DNA from: Gloeopeniophorella convolvens
Taxonomy: Eukaryota > Basidiomycota > Agaricomycetes > Russulales
DNA: 64,000 nucleotides
Direction: 5' to 3'
Assembly (NCBI GenBank): GCA_022496205.1
Contig: WTXD01000005.1
Span: 62,001 to 126,000 of the forward strand
Shown here piece by piece: positions 1-12,594 of the stretch (position 1 is the stretch's first letter; each line of letters opens with the position of its first letter). Below the pieces are notes generated by a model, which ran no database searches, had not been told where the DNA came from, and saw only the letters and a list, made by a program, of their open reading frames with translations. The translations under genes and the position numbers were made by a program.

Positions 1-2054
1 TGATCGTATCAATCCCTTGAGCTGCTTGTATTTCTGGGCAGGTGTTAGCCAGGTGCGCGTGCGTATGTATGAATCAAGACATACATTTAAGGTTGCAGGG
101 TTGAGAGACGTTCCCGCCTGCAACACAGCTTCCTCCGAATTCATGAGTTCTTTCAAGTACTGCGCGGAACTCAGCCATTTAGCCAAAACAATGCAGCATA
201 ACCTTACTTGTAGAGCGCGTTCCGCAAGAGACTCCTCGAGGCCATAGCTACGCGCGGTGAGCCACCCGTCCCGTGGTGGTGGTAGACCCACGATTACGTT
301 GCTATCGCTGTCAATGCTGTAAGTCGCGTGCTAAAGCGACATAAGCACAAGAGCCTGGTAAATGTATCGTTGGAAGCCCCACGTCTATGAAATCCTGAGC
401 TTGGCTCTCGGTCAGCGACATTTGTTGCTGGGCATGCGTTATTGCAGACTAATGAGATGTTAGGATGGGCTATTAGGGTCGTGCGAGGACTGTGTTGACG
501 AACGGCGATATCTCGGTACTGGCGCAACATTACGATACTAGCGATGAACGTATACCGGGCGGTTGCTTACCGTCCTCAGTATCAAACCGGCACAGTCCGC
601 CAGACCACGAGTTGTCAGCGCTGACCGCATCGCCGCCCCCAAATCACGACTCTGCACTACGAAAGAAAATCAATCATAGTTCGCACGGAGAACCGCTGGC
701 GTACCGCTAGCTAACAAAATAAAAGGTGTTGGTGCCTTTCCGTCCGAGTAACCGAGGATTTGAGGCAGATTCTCGTGGCTGTCACACATATGTTAGCATA
801 TTGCGTTGGAGGAACAGATTCGGAAAACACTAACTGTAAGTTCCGCAGGGTCTTTATGTCCCTTATCCATTGCTGCGCCGCAGTTTCAGGCTAGATATGA
901 CGTCGGAAACGGGAGCAAAACACACCTTTAGAGCGAGATTCTTTACGCCATCGTATCTCTTGACTGTCATCTTCTGCCCAGCTACCTGGGCTTCTGATGT
1001 TCCCGAAAACCAACCTACGGCCTTTCTGTTCGCCTTTCGAACAATAACATCGGACTGGTGGTATCTGCGAAACTAAAATTGCATCGGTTAGCATCCTGGG
1101 AGTGGAGTAGAACAACCGCACCCCAAATTCATCTGCTTCTTCGCTGAGCGTTGCAAGGAATTCGTCCTCTTCCGTAGGCCTTGGAGTCTCTGGCTCCTCT
1201 TGTACAACATTGACGGCGTCACACTCGACGAGGAGAAACGATGATGTTGTTGAATCCGTCGAATCGCGAGGTCGGTCCCAGGATCCGGCATCCTCTGAAA
1301 CAAGTGTAGACATGGATCGGCTTGTGGGTGGTGGTAATGCCTCCAAGGAATCCGAAATTGGACTCGTGACGAACTCATCGCCTGTGACCTCCGCCACATT
1401 GTTCGAGGTGGTGCCCTTGATGGCACCTAAAGCATAGTGTATCTCTATCAACGATGACACCTGTCACCCTCAGTTCAGGAGATAGAGCAGCTAAACAGGA
1501 GTCAGGATGCACACCTGGAATGACATCGCCGCGTCCTCCAACAATTGTTCATAATGCATTAATGAGTCCTCGATGCCGGTCTTCCCCACGAAGCGGCTAA
1601 TCCATTTTGTCTGCGACGCCTTGAGCATAAAATCCTGGATAGATAGCAAGGTTCTATACATTATCAGGGCTTGTCAAGACGCCAGACGCTCTACAGAACT
1701 CACATTTCGAAGTCACGGATGTTCTCGAGCAATGATTCCGGTGCATCCTCCCACTTGCCCTTCATGCGCCTCCCGAGGTCCGTGAGTAACCGCGCTGTGC
1801 GCCGCGCCAGGCGGAAGCACTCGAGCTGGTTGATTTTGATGTCCTGCGCGTCGTCGTATTAGAGCGCGGTGGGTTCGGACGTCTGAAGTTGTGCTCACGG
1901 CGATGGTCTTGAGGATGGTGAGTACGATGGAGGCCGCCGCAGCCGTTGGCGGAAATTGAAGCATACTGGTCACGTCGGCAGCCATCTTGGCGGTCGCGAC
2001 CATCCAGTCGAGCGCATTATTGCCTGTGCTGCGCCTAACAGCTTTGAGAGACAT
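1..2054 (-). CDS. MLKL-NTD-like four-helix-bundle protein with kinase-like domain (3' end beyond window)
   Basis: Spliced minus-strand gene starting at 2054. Exons that read cleanly in one frame: 1899-2054, 1704-1843, 1515-1653, 1122-1460, 926-1072, 835-890, 705-778, then further exons down to the left edge. Residues 1 to about 160 form an amphipathic helical domain (segments NALDWMVATAKMAADVTS, INQLECFRLARRTARLL, SLIEIHYALGAIKG) of the kind annotated in Agaricomycetes as an MLKL N-terminal-type four-helix bundle. Residues 160-258 are an acidic Ser/Thr/Pro linker. From about residue 259 a kinase-like domain begins (FRRYHQSDVIVRK), with a VAIK-type lysine in MTVKRYDG and a hinge-like TPFILLAS. 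I see no HRD or DFG motif, so it is probably a pseudokinase. By analogy with MLKL and fungal HeLo-type proteins it may be a membrane-acting cell-death executioner; that is inference. The intron at 891-925 is only 35 nt. The 3' exons (below about 600) are less certain. Confidence 0.65.
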
Positions 2055-3092
2055 GTTGGGTGTGCGTTACTGTATTTAGCGTCGACACCTCTACAGTCTA
2101 CCGGACCAGTTTGTGCGATCCTAGATATTGAGAGGTACGAGTGGGTTGTCGGAAGTCAGAAGAAAAAAGTCCATGGCAGCTAGCCCTCGACCACTAGAAA
2201 TCATCCCAGGCTTGTCATGACGGTGTCTCAATTGATATCTGCAACACCAACCACATCAACCTCAGCCCGGCACCGGCCGGCGGTCTTCACTCGCGATCGG
2301 ATGTACCGGCCCTGCCAACAGGAAAGGGACCTCCATTGCCCCGCCACCACGAGCAGCCACGTTCCACCGGTGACTTGATACTCCACCATGTCGCTTTTAT
2401 CATAGAACGCCATCATCACAGCCCCCCGGTTTTCACCCCCCTTTTTGATGACCGTGCCGAAACGGCGACATACAATAAAAGCAACCTTCAATTCAGAGCC
2501 AATTCAGAGCATATCATCTCATTCAATCCATCGTGCGGGCCTTCGGCCTATTACCCTAGGCTGACCCTTCTGCGGATCGCTCTGGTGATGGGTGCGTGAT
2601 CGTTCGGGACCAACTGGTGGGCTCCTATCCGATGTTGAGACCTTTCCAGATAGGCAGCTTCGATGCATCTATCTGTATGAACCTTGTTTCCACAGTCTCT
2701 GTTCGATATAATTCACCGAACCTTTATTCACCGTACGTTATAAATGTGCACATCACTGGGTGTCCCGGGTCTGATGCAGGCACGCTTAAGGCTTATCGAT
2801 TCTGGGGACCTCTCACGGTTTGCCGCTGCAGGAAGTAGTAGGGGACAGTGTGGCGGGTCCGGAGTGACGCCGGGGATTAGCGGCCCTGCGCTGGTATTGG
2901 TACTGTGGGAATACATGCAACCTTTCTGCACGAATGCCTATAAAGGCGGTCGAATCCGGGGGCATGACCTCCGCGCTGTTCCTGGCATCTTAAGGTATGT
3001 ACTCCTCAAGTTGATCAGGCTTCGCGTTCACGGGGAAAACGGTAGATCCTGCTTCAGTCCCCGCGGTGTCCTCACGATTTCCATAACCGCTC
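2055..3092. other. Intergenic, no gene recognised
   Basis: Upstream region between the minus-strand MLKL-like gene and the plus-strand F-box gene, so it should hold both promoters. The open frames here are short and have no recognisable protein character. No repeat or RNA gene is seen. Confidence 0.5.
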
Positions 3093-4637
3093 ATGCCGCT
3101 TGGCTACGCAACGCCTTATCACCCGACGGAAGTCTCCAACTCCCCTAGACCCATACAATTTCCAAGATACGACGGAACACGTAAGTGTTTTTTCTCCCAA
3201 GTGTCCCGGTAGCTAACGCCAGAGCGTAGCCTACAGGAGCCCATCAGCAGATGCGCTACCTGAGGATGTGCTGTTGGAAATCTTCGACGCTTACAGACTA
3301 GAGCTCGACACATACGGGTGGACCCATCACAGAGGCTGGTATAAGCTCATCCATATCTGCCGAAGGTGGCGCCAAATCATTCTTGCTTCGTCAATTCGTC
3401 TAAACTTGCAACTTGTTTGCACGTATGGCACGCCCGTCAAGGAGATGTTGACACACTCACCGCCACTGCCGATAGTCATGAACTACATCTACAACACATT
3501 ATCTCCCTTGGATGAAGTCGGCGCCCTCTTTTCACTCCAGTATTCATCCCGTATCCGCGAGATCCGCCTCGTTCGAATTCCCGACTCATCACTACAAAAG
3601 CTTGTCGAAGCAATGGACAAGCCATTCCCCACGCTTGAGACTCTCGTCATCGAAACCCTGTCTGACACGGGCCGGTTGGTGCTTCCACCATTGTTCCTCG
3701 GAGGGCATGCGCCGAAAATACGCTGCCTTACGTTGGACGGTTTTGACATTCCCGGTCAACTCCTCTCATCTACCAGGGGTCTCTCCACTTTATGGCTCGA
3801 ACGTGTTCCCAGCGACGCAAACCTCAACCCAGAAACTCTTCTCTCTCGTTTGCATGGTATGCCTCACCTGGAAGAGTTCTCTGTCAGCTTCTGCACTGCA
3901 AAATACGCTCCTACAGCAGGAAACGAGCTTCCTCGGTAACACTTCCTGCGAGTCAAGCCGTCCTTTCCAAGCTTGGGGCTTTCGAATACCAAGGCGCCAG
4001 TACCTATCTGGAACGGCTTCTGGCCGGAATCGAGGTCCCATCCGTCAAACAGCTCTCCGTCACGCTCTCCAAAGAGAATCTATTCGTCATTCCTCATCTT
4101 TCCAGGCTCATGGAATACGCCAGGGGGTTGGAGTGTCCCGTCTCTCGCGTAAGCTTCTCCGAGAGCACCGTCTCCATCGACATACGCAGCCGCGGGCAGT
4201 TCATCTGCTCCACCCCTTACAGCGTACAAGTCTCTTGTCGATGGCTTGACCAACAAGTGTCTGTGATGGAGCAGATATGCACGCAACTCGCTACAACGCT
4301 CTGTATTGTCGAGGAGCTCGACCTGACTTTTTACCTGGACGAACTTCCCAGAGGTTGGGTCGGCGAGATCAGCCCAGGTCGCTGGCGCTCGCTGCTTCAA
4401 CCGTTCCGTGGCGCAAAGACCGTTCGTGCGGAGGGCGCGGTGGTGTGGGAAGTAGCACGGGCCCTGAAGCCAGACGCAGACGTACTCCTCAAAGGTCTGC
4501 TTCCCGAGATGCGGGAGCTAGACCTACGCTTTCGGGAACGGGACCACAGGGAGACTGCTGCGCTAGCTGCATTCGGCGACTTTGTAACGTTGCGCAGGGC
4601 CGCCGGCAGGCTTATCAGGGTGCGCTGTAACTCTTGA
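3093..4637 (+). CDS. F-box/leucine-rich-like protein, one-base frameshift near 3937
   Basis: Probable substrate-recognition subunit of an SCF ubiquitin ligase. Exon 1 runs 3093-3180 and the intron 3181-3229 (GTAAGT...TAG, branch-like GCTAAC). The second exon opens with an F-box: LPEDVLLEIFDAY, then LIHICRRWRQIILAS. About 450 residues follow, with repeated Leu-rich segments (LETLVIETL, LSTLWLERV, LEEFSVSF) as in fast-evolving basidiomycete F-box families. The frame breaks after GNELPR at about 3937-3939 and resumes one base out of phase as VTLPASQAVL. One extra G would restore it, and the neighbouring paralogue reads TTLPRLRSL at the same place, so the coding intent is clear. This is either a sequencing deletion in a G run or a real recent mutation. 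No intron fits the break. The substrate cannot be predicted. Confidence 0.7.
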
Positions 4638-5310
4638 CGGGCACCTGGAGAGGCAGACGAATAACTCAACCCAACCTAATGAAGGACGTGCCGCTGCTTA
4701 TCGAACCTGTCCGAGTACGCACTGGGTCTTGCGGGTTTGCAGGTTTGCGGTTTGCTTGGCATGCGCGGCTGCCACGCTTCATGTCATTTGGTCCACTTGT
4801 ACTTATCGTACCCGCCAGTGTTGGCAGTTCACATGTCCACGTCTTACTTGCTAAGTGCTGTAACTCGTCGAAGTAGAATAATATATGACATGGGCGTGTG
4901 ACGTACTGAGGCTGCTGCTGCGGTGAGGCTGGCCCCAACGCCCGGAAACTCCGACTCGACGACTCGTCGGAGCCTGCCGCGGAGCGTGAGTCAAACAGTT
5001 GCGCCCTCAATTGTGTCCTATCAATAGTGCATGCATGGTCGTACCCTAAGTCTTGCCTAGCCTTGTGCAGTCGTGGAACCTCTCTTCCGAGTCCTCCGTA
5101 CCTTCAGTATCTCGCACCTCAACTCTGAATAATAACCTGCTACACTGGACTCCACCTTTCCTCTTCCGACCACAATGCACGCCAATTTGCAAAGTACAAC
5201 GAGATTTATCGGTTACAGTGCGTTGCTCAGGTTACCCCTTACTCGCTGGTTGCAGCCGGCTAAAGTAACGCAGGTGCCAGCTTATCTTGTCCACGTATCA
5301 TGATCGGTTC
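4638..5310. other. Spacer between tandem F-box copies
   Basis: Region between the two tandem F-box paralogues, containing the presumed terminator of the first and promoter of the second. The short open frames show no family resemblance. Confidence 0.4.
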
Positions 5311-6800
5311 ACTCTCAGAGGATGTTCTCTTCAATGGAGATATTCAACTTTTATCGTCACGGATGTCACGACTATTGGACATCTCAAGGGCGGTGGTACT
5401 GGCTTGCGTAGGTCTGCCGAAAGTGGCGCCACCTGGTCTTCTCATCGTCACGTCGCCTGGGCCTGCAGCTAGTCTGCACGCGTCACAGACCGGTCAAAGA
5501 AATGCTTATGCATTCACCTCCTCTGCCAATCGACATCCTCTATCGGATCAGTGACCTCCCTCCAGAGGTTGAGGATGCCATTCTTTTCGCGCTCAAGCAG
5601 TCTGACAGGGTGCGCAGGGTCGAACTCCACGGAAGCGGGCCGTCATTCGTCAGGTTGATGTCCGCAATGACAACAACCTTTCCAGCCCTCGAGGAACTTG
5701 AGGTCGACTCGTACCAATCGTTACTTGAAGGGATGCCATTTGCACTTCCCAACTCCTTCTTGGGAGGATCTGCCCCGCGCCTGCACTCTGTCCGGCTGGA
5801 TCATATCGTGGTACCGCGACCCGCTTCTTGGCTTTTGAGCCCTCAGCCATCTGCTCTTCGTCGCCTTCGGCTCCAACTACCCGAAGGTCCCGAGGCGTGT
5901 ATCTCGTCAAGGGACATTTCGATGTACATCCGCAACATGCCATCCCTCGAAGAGCTCTCTATCACCCTCAGCGATCCCTCTGTACATCGTGGTGTCAGCA
6001 ACCAGCTATCTTCATTGAAGGGGCGTACGACACTCCCTCGACTTCGTTCGCTTTTCTTCGAGGGCCGTTCCATCTCACTTGAAGAACTTGTACGCGAGCT
6101 AGACACCCCTCAACTCACGCAGGTCTCTATCACGTTGTCCGACCAATACGCGTTCCACAATCCGCTCATTCTTGAAGTCATTGGCCAACTAAAACCACTT
6201 GAACACCCCGAGGCAGAAGTGTACTTCTACCCATATGACAACGCAATAATCGACATTTTTGTCCGTAGGGACGTGGTCACGTACTTCTCGGCCCTGTGCG
6301 TGGATAATCCATACACGTCGCCAGCCGAACAAGTATACGTCCTATCTAGGCTTTGCTCGCAGATATCCGATTGGCTTTCCACAGTATGGAGACTTTTGAT
6401 ATTGTGGGATTTCCCCATGCCATCCACAGAGTCTCTCACAGACTCGGATCGTCCGCAGTGGCATAGGCTATTCAGAGCCCTCAACAGCGTCGAGACTCTC
6501 GAGGTCAACGACAATAGCTCGCTTTTGCAGGACATTTTCAGGGCTCTTCAACCGGACGCTGGAAGTGTCTCTACAGAGCTGCTGCCGAATCTCGAAGAAC
6601 TCGTGCTTTACAAACTCGAAAGTGGGACTCACGCCCGGGGTGTACCTATATCCAGTGCATTCGACGAATTTCTTGCGACCCGCGAACTCGCAGGCCGGCC
6701 CGTGAACGTACTATTCTCCAGACGCCCATCCACACTAGACTTGGAATCGCAAATCGACCCGAACATCGACACTATCCTTTACCCTTGGTCTTCACCATAG
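5311..6800 (+). pseudogene. F-box/leucine-rich-like paralogue with damaged 5' end
   Basis: Tandem paralogue of the gene ending at 4637. The alignment is evident at LQLVCT..(R/G).PVKEMLxHSPPLPI and across the Leu-rich body. The body from 5502 to 6800 is open for 432 codons and intact. The 5' F-box part is broken in two ways. LSEDVLF and MEIFNFYRHG lie in different frames around 5330-5340, an extra A in TTCAATGG. An in-frame TAG sits at 5409-5411, where the paralogue has the residue before CRRWR; CAG to TAG would explain it. A shorter protein could start at 5502 but would lack the F-box and so probably could not bind SKP1. I call it a pseudogene, with the alternative of an unusual 5' splicing pattern. 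Confidence 0.6.
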
Positions 6801-8245
6801 TCATCATGTGCCTGCATGTTCCAATTTCACTCCTCGTTTCCCCAGCATGCTCCGCGAAAAATTTCCGAACGTTCCACCTTATATACTTCAACCCTAGTAG
6901 GCTGCATTAAATCGTCCGGATGTTGCACTTACTACGACCGAATGCTTGTACATTGCTATACGGAGTTACTGCCTTTCTGTGTTGATCTCCAGTGACAGCC
7001 GCATTACCTCCATGTCCCACATAGCTCTATGTCACTATAGTCTTTCTCAATAATTGATTTTCAAGTGAGCTTGTGACGGAGCCACTCCTGCTCCGCGACC
7101 CGGCACCCCCATGGCCTATCACTAACTACACTCAATGCCACAATCCTGGGCTGCCGGGACATAAATTACCTGTATCCCCTCAAGCAACTACCGACCCGTG
7201 ACAGTTGCGGAATAGCGTGAATCTCGAGGACTTCAATACTGGCCCAGGAGCCCACAATCACAAGCCAGCACCATGGACTGAAGCTGGCTAGAGGCTCCGG
7301 CTGGACCCCTGTGCTCTTCTCTCGACTGCTTAACGCCGGTGTTCTCTCGTGACTGAGAGCCTAACCTTGAACTGAAGGCAGACAATGGAATAGTCACCCC
7401 GAAAAAACACGAGCAAAGCGTGCGAACTACGAAGCAACGAATTCCTGAAGCGCTCCCGGCACCGTGGCGGGTCTCCATGCGCTCCACGGCTGCGCACACC
7501 ATCTCTCGTCCGAGTCGCATCTCGCTTGCACCGCCTTTCGGTGAGTGCTGCAGTGAGCGTCGTCATCGCTCAGCGAGTTCCGCCCTTCCGGGAGCGCTTT
7601 GGCCTCACACGCCAGAACCAGGCCGATTGCGTTTCAGGAAGGTGCACACATGCGTCTCCCGGACATGGGCCTGCAGTGCAACGCGGGGGCCTGCTGGTAG
7701 CCGCGTTCACGATGGCAACGATGTGGACGCCGGGAAACTGATCGTAAGTCCGAGTGCCGTGCTGGTGCAGGGATGGTGTGCAATTGTCATCCGGCGTTCA
7801 ATGAGTGTCAAGGAACGGATGACTCAAGCTGAGCGCTAAGATGCGCGCTCACCTCGCGCAACTAGCCCGTTCACTCGCGCACTGAGTATGTAGCTACCAT
7901 GGCAGCGCGTGGGCCGTGTATACCGTCGCGCCCTAGCTACATGGCCGACATCATTGGATAGACTCAACAGATAGGCCGCGAGACACGTAGCCTCAGATGA
8001 AAATGGAGGTGCACCTTTATCAGCGAGTGCGCATCTCCTGAGCAGCAGTGAAACAAGCGTCGTGAAAGAGGTACAGACAAGTAGATAAACAAACAAGCAG
8101 GAGAGCAGATGATACAGATAAGTTGAGATATGTCCGTCCAAACAGATGCGTATAGGTGAACATGGCGTCCTCGCGCAGGGGAGAGATGATACGCGGGGCC
8201 GGCAATGGATATAGCAGGGTATGTTGTAGCAGGAAATGAGGGACC
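6801..8245. other. Intergenic, no gene recognised
   Basis: Convergent interval between the F-box copy (plus) and IML2 (minus). A 139-codon frame at 7420-7839 has low-complexity Arg/Ser-rich character and no family signal, so I do not call it. Confidence 0.4.
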
Positions 8246-10993
8246 TCAGAGCAGCTTGTCCTCGCCGAGCGCCTCGAGGGCCGCGTTCGTGCGCATGTGT
8301 AGCATGTTCTGTGCAAAGAGGATGAGCGGATGTGCGAACGTCGTGCGTCGCGCCGCCGAGGAACGTACCTCCAAACTGTATTTGCCCTGGAGGGACGGTC
8401 ATAGACGCAGTGCCATTATTCCCGTTGGTCGATCGTGTATCCACAGCTGCAATTCGACGCACCTTTCGGCCCGCGGCATTCACCTCGAGGTGCTTTCCCG
8501 AAAACACGAGGTCGAGCTGCGTGCGTGCGCCTTCTTTGTCCCCCATGCACGCGAGTAAGCGCCCATATTCAAAGTCTGGCACCGAAGTCAGACTAAGCCT
8601 GGTTTGAGACGTAAATAGACTCCTTACGGGCGTTGTATACAATATAGTGGTCCAGTTCAATCTTTGGTCCATTTGCGAAGACTGCCTCAAACGCTACGCT
8701 CGCGCGGCGTGCGACTTCCTTTTGAGGAATCTCCATGACTTCCTCGGAGTCTAACAAGGCATCAGGGTCCTAAAGGGAATAGGATGAGCGCGAATTTGTG
8801 CATGTTGTGGCCTCACGCACGGGGTATGCGATGTAGCGCAAGCATGCGCCCTCAAGGAGCCGCGCAAGGCACCAATCATCCCAGAACTCCGTGCCCTTGC
8901 CGTACTTCTCAGGCGCTGCCTCGTGCGGCTTAAGCTCGGCGAGTGCGGCGTCAACAAGAGGCAGCATCTGCGCTGCAACCGTCGCGCGTGGCGCGTGGGC
9001 GATGCCCTGGAATATGTATGCGAGTTCGAGCGCGGGGAGAAGTAGCCGGCCTTGGGCTTCGCACTTGCGTGCCTTGCGCGCGACGAACTTTTCGAGCGGT
9101 ATAGACTTGCCGGCGATGCGCTGCCGAAGTTTAGGCACGTCGGCCATGAGTTTGAGCGCCTCGGCTTGATTTGTCTCGCCACCGAGCTGCACGAGCAGCG
9201 CTGCGACGCCGTAAGCGTATACTGCTTTCGACCACTGAGATGGAACAGAGGCGTTATTCGCGGGCTTCCATGATGGGAGAACATATTTACAGTTGACTCC
9301 TTTTGCAGGCTGCGCCAGCATTTGAGCGAGTCTTCGAGGCGCCAAAGCGCGAGATTTGATACAGCCATCTCCCAGAATGAGATGTGGTGCAAATTACGGT
9401 ATTGACTCTGTACAACCATTGCCTTCTGATAGCACGCAATAGCGCGCGCGGGCTGGCTGCGGCAGAGGCTGAGCCGCCCTTCAGCGAGCAGGAAGAAGAC
9501 ACCTATTTTTGGCGCGTCATCAATCGTGCTGTAGGAATAACCCATGAGGAGCAAGTACCTTCCGGGTGGCGCTCCAAGTTCCAATCCACAATTTTCTGCG
9601 CCATCATTACGTCGACACCATCATGAGTGAAGCTCGAGATGAAAAGGTGGAATATCAGGAGCGTCATGTCGCAGATGCTGCGGCGCACGCCTTCGTCCGC
9701 TGCATTAGAAACCCAAGCGAAGCCATTCGCGTTAGCTCCATGTTGAAACGATGGCAGGGAAGTTGCGCACCTTGGCTGACGGATGGCTCGGACGAACCCT
9801 TCGTCCAGCCACCAGCCTTCTGCAACAACGTGAGGCCGACGTGGCGATCGCCTTTGTACCCGAAGAGCTCGACAATAGTAGCGAGCTTGGAAGGCATCAG
9901 ACTCAACAGGATGTGCGACATCCCGACGCCCAGGTACACGCCGGAACGGAAGTGCACATCAATCGACTTGTCCTCGGGACCTTCGCCCCGCGCCAGCGCT
10001 TCGGCGTCCATTTGGTCCAGATACTTGCCGAGTTGGCGGTATATCTGGAAGGCTGTGCGCATGTTAAGCCTAGAACGGTGCCTGGTTTATCTCGGAACAC
10101 GGAGAGTGTGATGGGGAATGCGTACGCTTCCTTGATGAACGCAAGCCAGTCACCGGAATAAACAACCCCGAGGAGAGCCTGAGTGTTGAGTTAGTCCCGA
10201 ACAGCATGAAGGCACCGAACGCGCGCGCACGGCGGCGGAAAGCGTGCCTTTTCGAACAGGCTTTCAGCATAGACGAGTTCCGCGTGGCGTTCTACATCGG
10301 TCATGCTCTTCACCCAGTTCACACCATTGGCTCCAGTCACATAACCCGCGAGGCGGAATGGAAGAGATGCGGACTTCTTTCGGTGCTTGCTCGCAATGGC
10401 ATTTCCGTGCTTGGTATGGCCAATCGCGGCAAGAAGGTCCTGGTGGAAGTCTCTTAGATGTAATCCTGCCAAAAATAAGCAAGGGACACACATCGTCTTC
10501 GTACGACATTAGAGCCTTCACGCATTGGATCAGGCCGAAACCTGTTGCAAAGTAAAGGCGTTCCCTGAGATGCGCGCCGGTCTCAGCGCGGGGAAGAGGG
10601 CACATGCGAGGCACGCACGACGCACTTTTTGGGATCACTTCGGTGACAGTATTCCTCAGACTCCACCATCAGAGACTTGAGAAAGATGTCGAGGGCGAAT
10701 GCAACGCCGGGGATATCATCGAGGGCTGTGCTGGTTGTATATGGCCATTTGACGGGAGGTTCCTCCCCAAGAGGCGGTTTCTTGACGGCAGGGAGGCTCG
10801 TGTTAGATAGTTCTGATGCGAATGAGGTTGGTTCAGTTGCTGGCGTCTTGGCACCGTTCAGAACCTCGAGCGCAGACGACGAGTCGGTTAATGGTGAGGG
10901 TGGCGTTGCTTGGCCGTTGCTTGGTTTGTGATCTCCGTCAAAATGAGCGGTCTCCTGAGGGGTGCGCGCCGGTGTTGCTTGCGGGGTATCCAT
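8246..10993 (-). CDS. IML2: IML2/TTC39-family tetratricopeptide protein
   Basis: Homologue of yeast Iml2 (inclusion-body clearance, mitochondria/lipid-droplet associated) and animal TTC39. Start ATG at 10993, stop at 8246, about ten introns. Exon 1 (10626-10993) encodes a Ser/Thr/Pro-rich leader. The body shows the family pattern: ERLYFATGFGLIQCVKALMSY, AIGHTKHGNAIA, GVVYSGDWLAFIKEA, SGVYLGVGMSHILLSLMP, FGYKGDRHVGL, MAQKIVDWNLERHPEG, YRNLHHISFWEMAVSNLALW, KIPLEKFVARKARK-like segments and EFWDDWCLARLLEGACLRY, ending NAALEALGEDKLL. The repeats are TPR-like helices. The intron at 10179-10247 begins with GC (AAG|GCACGC) rather than GT, and only this junction joins LFEK to ALLGVVYSGDW. All other junctions are GT-AG. 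No frameshift is needed. Confidence 0.85.
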
Positions 10994-12594
10994 GAGACAA
11001 GCGTATTGATAGTTTGTGAGGGTCGCCAGAGGGGGATAGCTGTGCGTCGTGGATTGATGTGGCAGAACCACGACGAAGAACAGCGCCCGTGTCGAGTGAC
11101 GCGCTCGCCGGGAGCGAGTCGAGCCAAGCGCCAACCGTCTCCAACCGTGCACAAACTGAGCGACGCCCGCCGGTCCGATCGTGTCCACCGCTCTCGTGAC
11201 GCCGTCTGGTGGTCTCCTTGCTCCAAGGTACTTACAGTACCCCAATTTTACCCCGCGGCCGCGCGAAATCTATCGAATTTCGTTATCATGGATGCGGATG
11301 CAGGAGCAAGCCACCGCCGCGACGCCCTTACCGGTGCGTAGACCCTAACCCCAGAATAGGACTATCTTCTCTCCCAGCCAATGAACGCAAGGTTGCCTGA
11401 CGATTAATTAATGTGTTGAGGCTGATTCAGTTTCAACTCTTGTCTGGCAGCATGTCTGCAACAGTCAACACACGCACGCCGGCTGCCAGCAGACACGTCC
11501 ACCGCGATATCGGCATAGCTGCTATGCACGCCCAATTAACGCGGCAACGCTCCCGGCTTGCTGTGTGCAATCAGACCAGCCTATCGTATTGCAGAGTGTA
11601 CTTATCCTAATGATCGCGGCTCCTGCCAACAGTGATCGCGGCCAGGCTATGAAGGTTCCCCGCCGAAGATTGCGCAGGTGGTACGCTGCAAATTGCTACT
11701 CCCGATCGCACGTCAGAGATGTGATAGGCGCTCTGCGCTCTTACTCAACCATAATTACTACCAACAGCGGCACCGTCAGTCACCACATACTTTATGTACA
11801 TGATGAACGCAGACGCACTCACGACACTTAATTTCTACGCACGGAGCAAATTCAGGACCGGCCCCAGGCTGCGATGCCGCCGCATGCGGCTCTCGTCATT
11901 GTGTTGCGATAGGTTGCAGTTCATTTGCGTGTGAGCAGGTATGAGCAGGGTCGGGGCCCACATTGAAGCCCGTGCGGATACTAACGCAATCAGGGCGCGC
12001 TGCACCTTCCCGCACCGCCCGTACACTGATGCATGTTACCCTACAGCTGGTGCCAGTACATGCGAAGCACACGAGGCACCCTGCGGCGCTGGCGGATGAC
12101 CGGTGACTTACGACTGATGTGGAATAGCAACACGCGGCCTCGCTGAGCATTCGGTTCTGCACTCCCGCGCGCGCTCGAGATCAAACTGCAGCATCGGCGG
12201 ACATAGTACATCTAGGCGCAAGCCTGGGAAAGCAAATTCGGCGCGCCGCGCGGCGGGCTAGTACATTATGAATACAGCGTCTGCGTGTGAGTAGTAGTAG
12301 TAATAACTAGCGGTGCGTTTGACTGCGAGGGCGATGACGAGAATGAAGTGGGTATAACAAAGCTTCTACCAGCACGAAAATGAGAACGAGAATGAGGACG
12401 TAACGGGGTGGTATGGAGGGGGGTTCCTTCCGGGGGGTAAATGCAAAGTCAACGGTCCAACAATGATAGGTAACAGCCAAGAAAAAACGAGGAGGCGGGC
12501 ATACGTGGGCATGTTGCAGGGCATAGGATGCATACGACATAGTCCTGGCGTGGCAGGGCGTGGCGTGGCGTGAGACGCCGACAGTGAAGAGCAG
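10994..12594. other. Intergenic, possible short remnant
   Basis: Contains the IML2 promoter. A short plus-strand start at 11289 reads MDADAGASHRRDALT, then an intron-like GTGCGT...CAG and an early stop, giving about 21 codons; it may be a gene remnant. A TAG-type microsatellite lies near 12290. Nothing else is recognisable. Confidence 0.4.

Noticed and set aside
7836..8690. 284-codon minus-strand open frame
   Set aside because: Wrong-frame reading of IML2's last exons and 3' flank; splicing in another frame gives the conserved C-terminus.
10065..10130. Apparent frameshift in IML2 before MRTAFQIYRQLG
   Set aside because: It is an intron: GTACGC...TTCTAG joins AFIKEA to LNMRTAF in frame.
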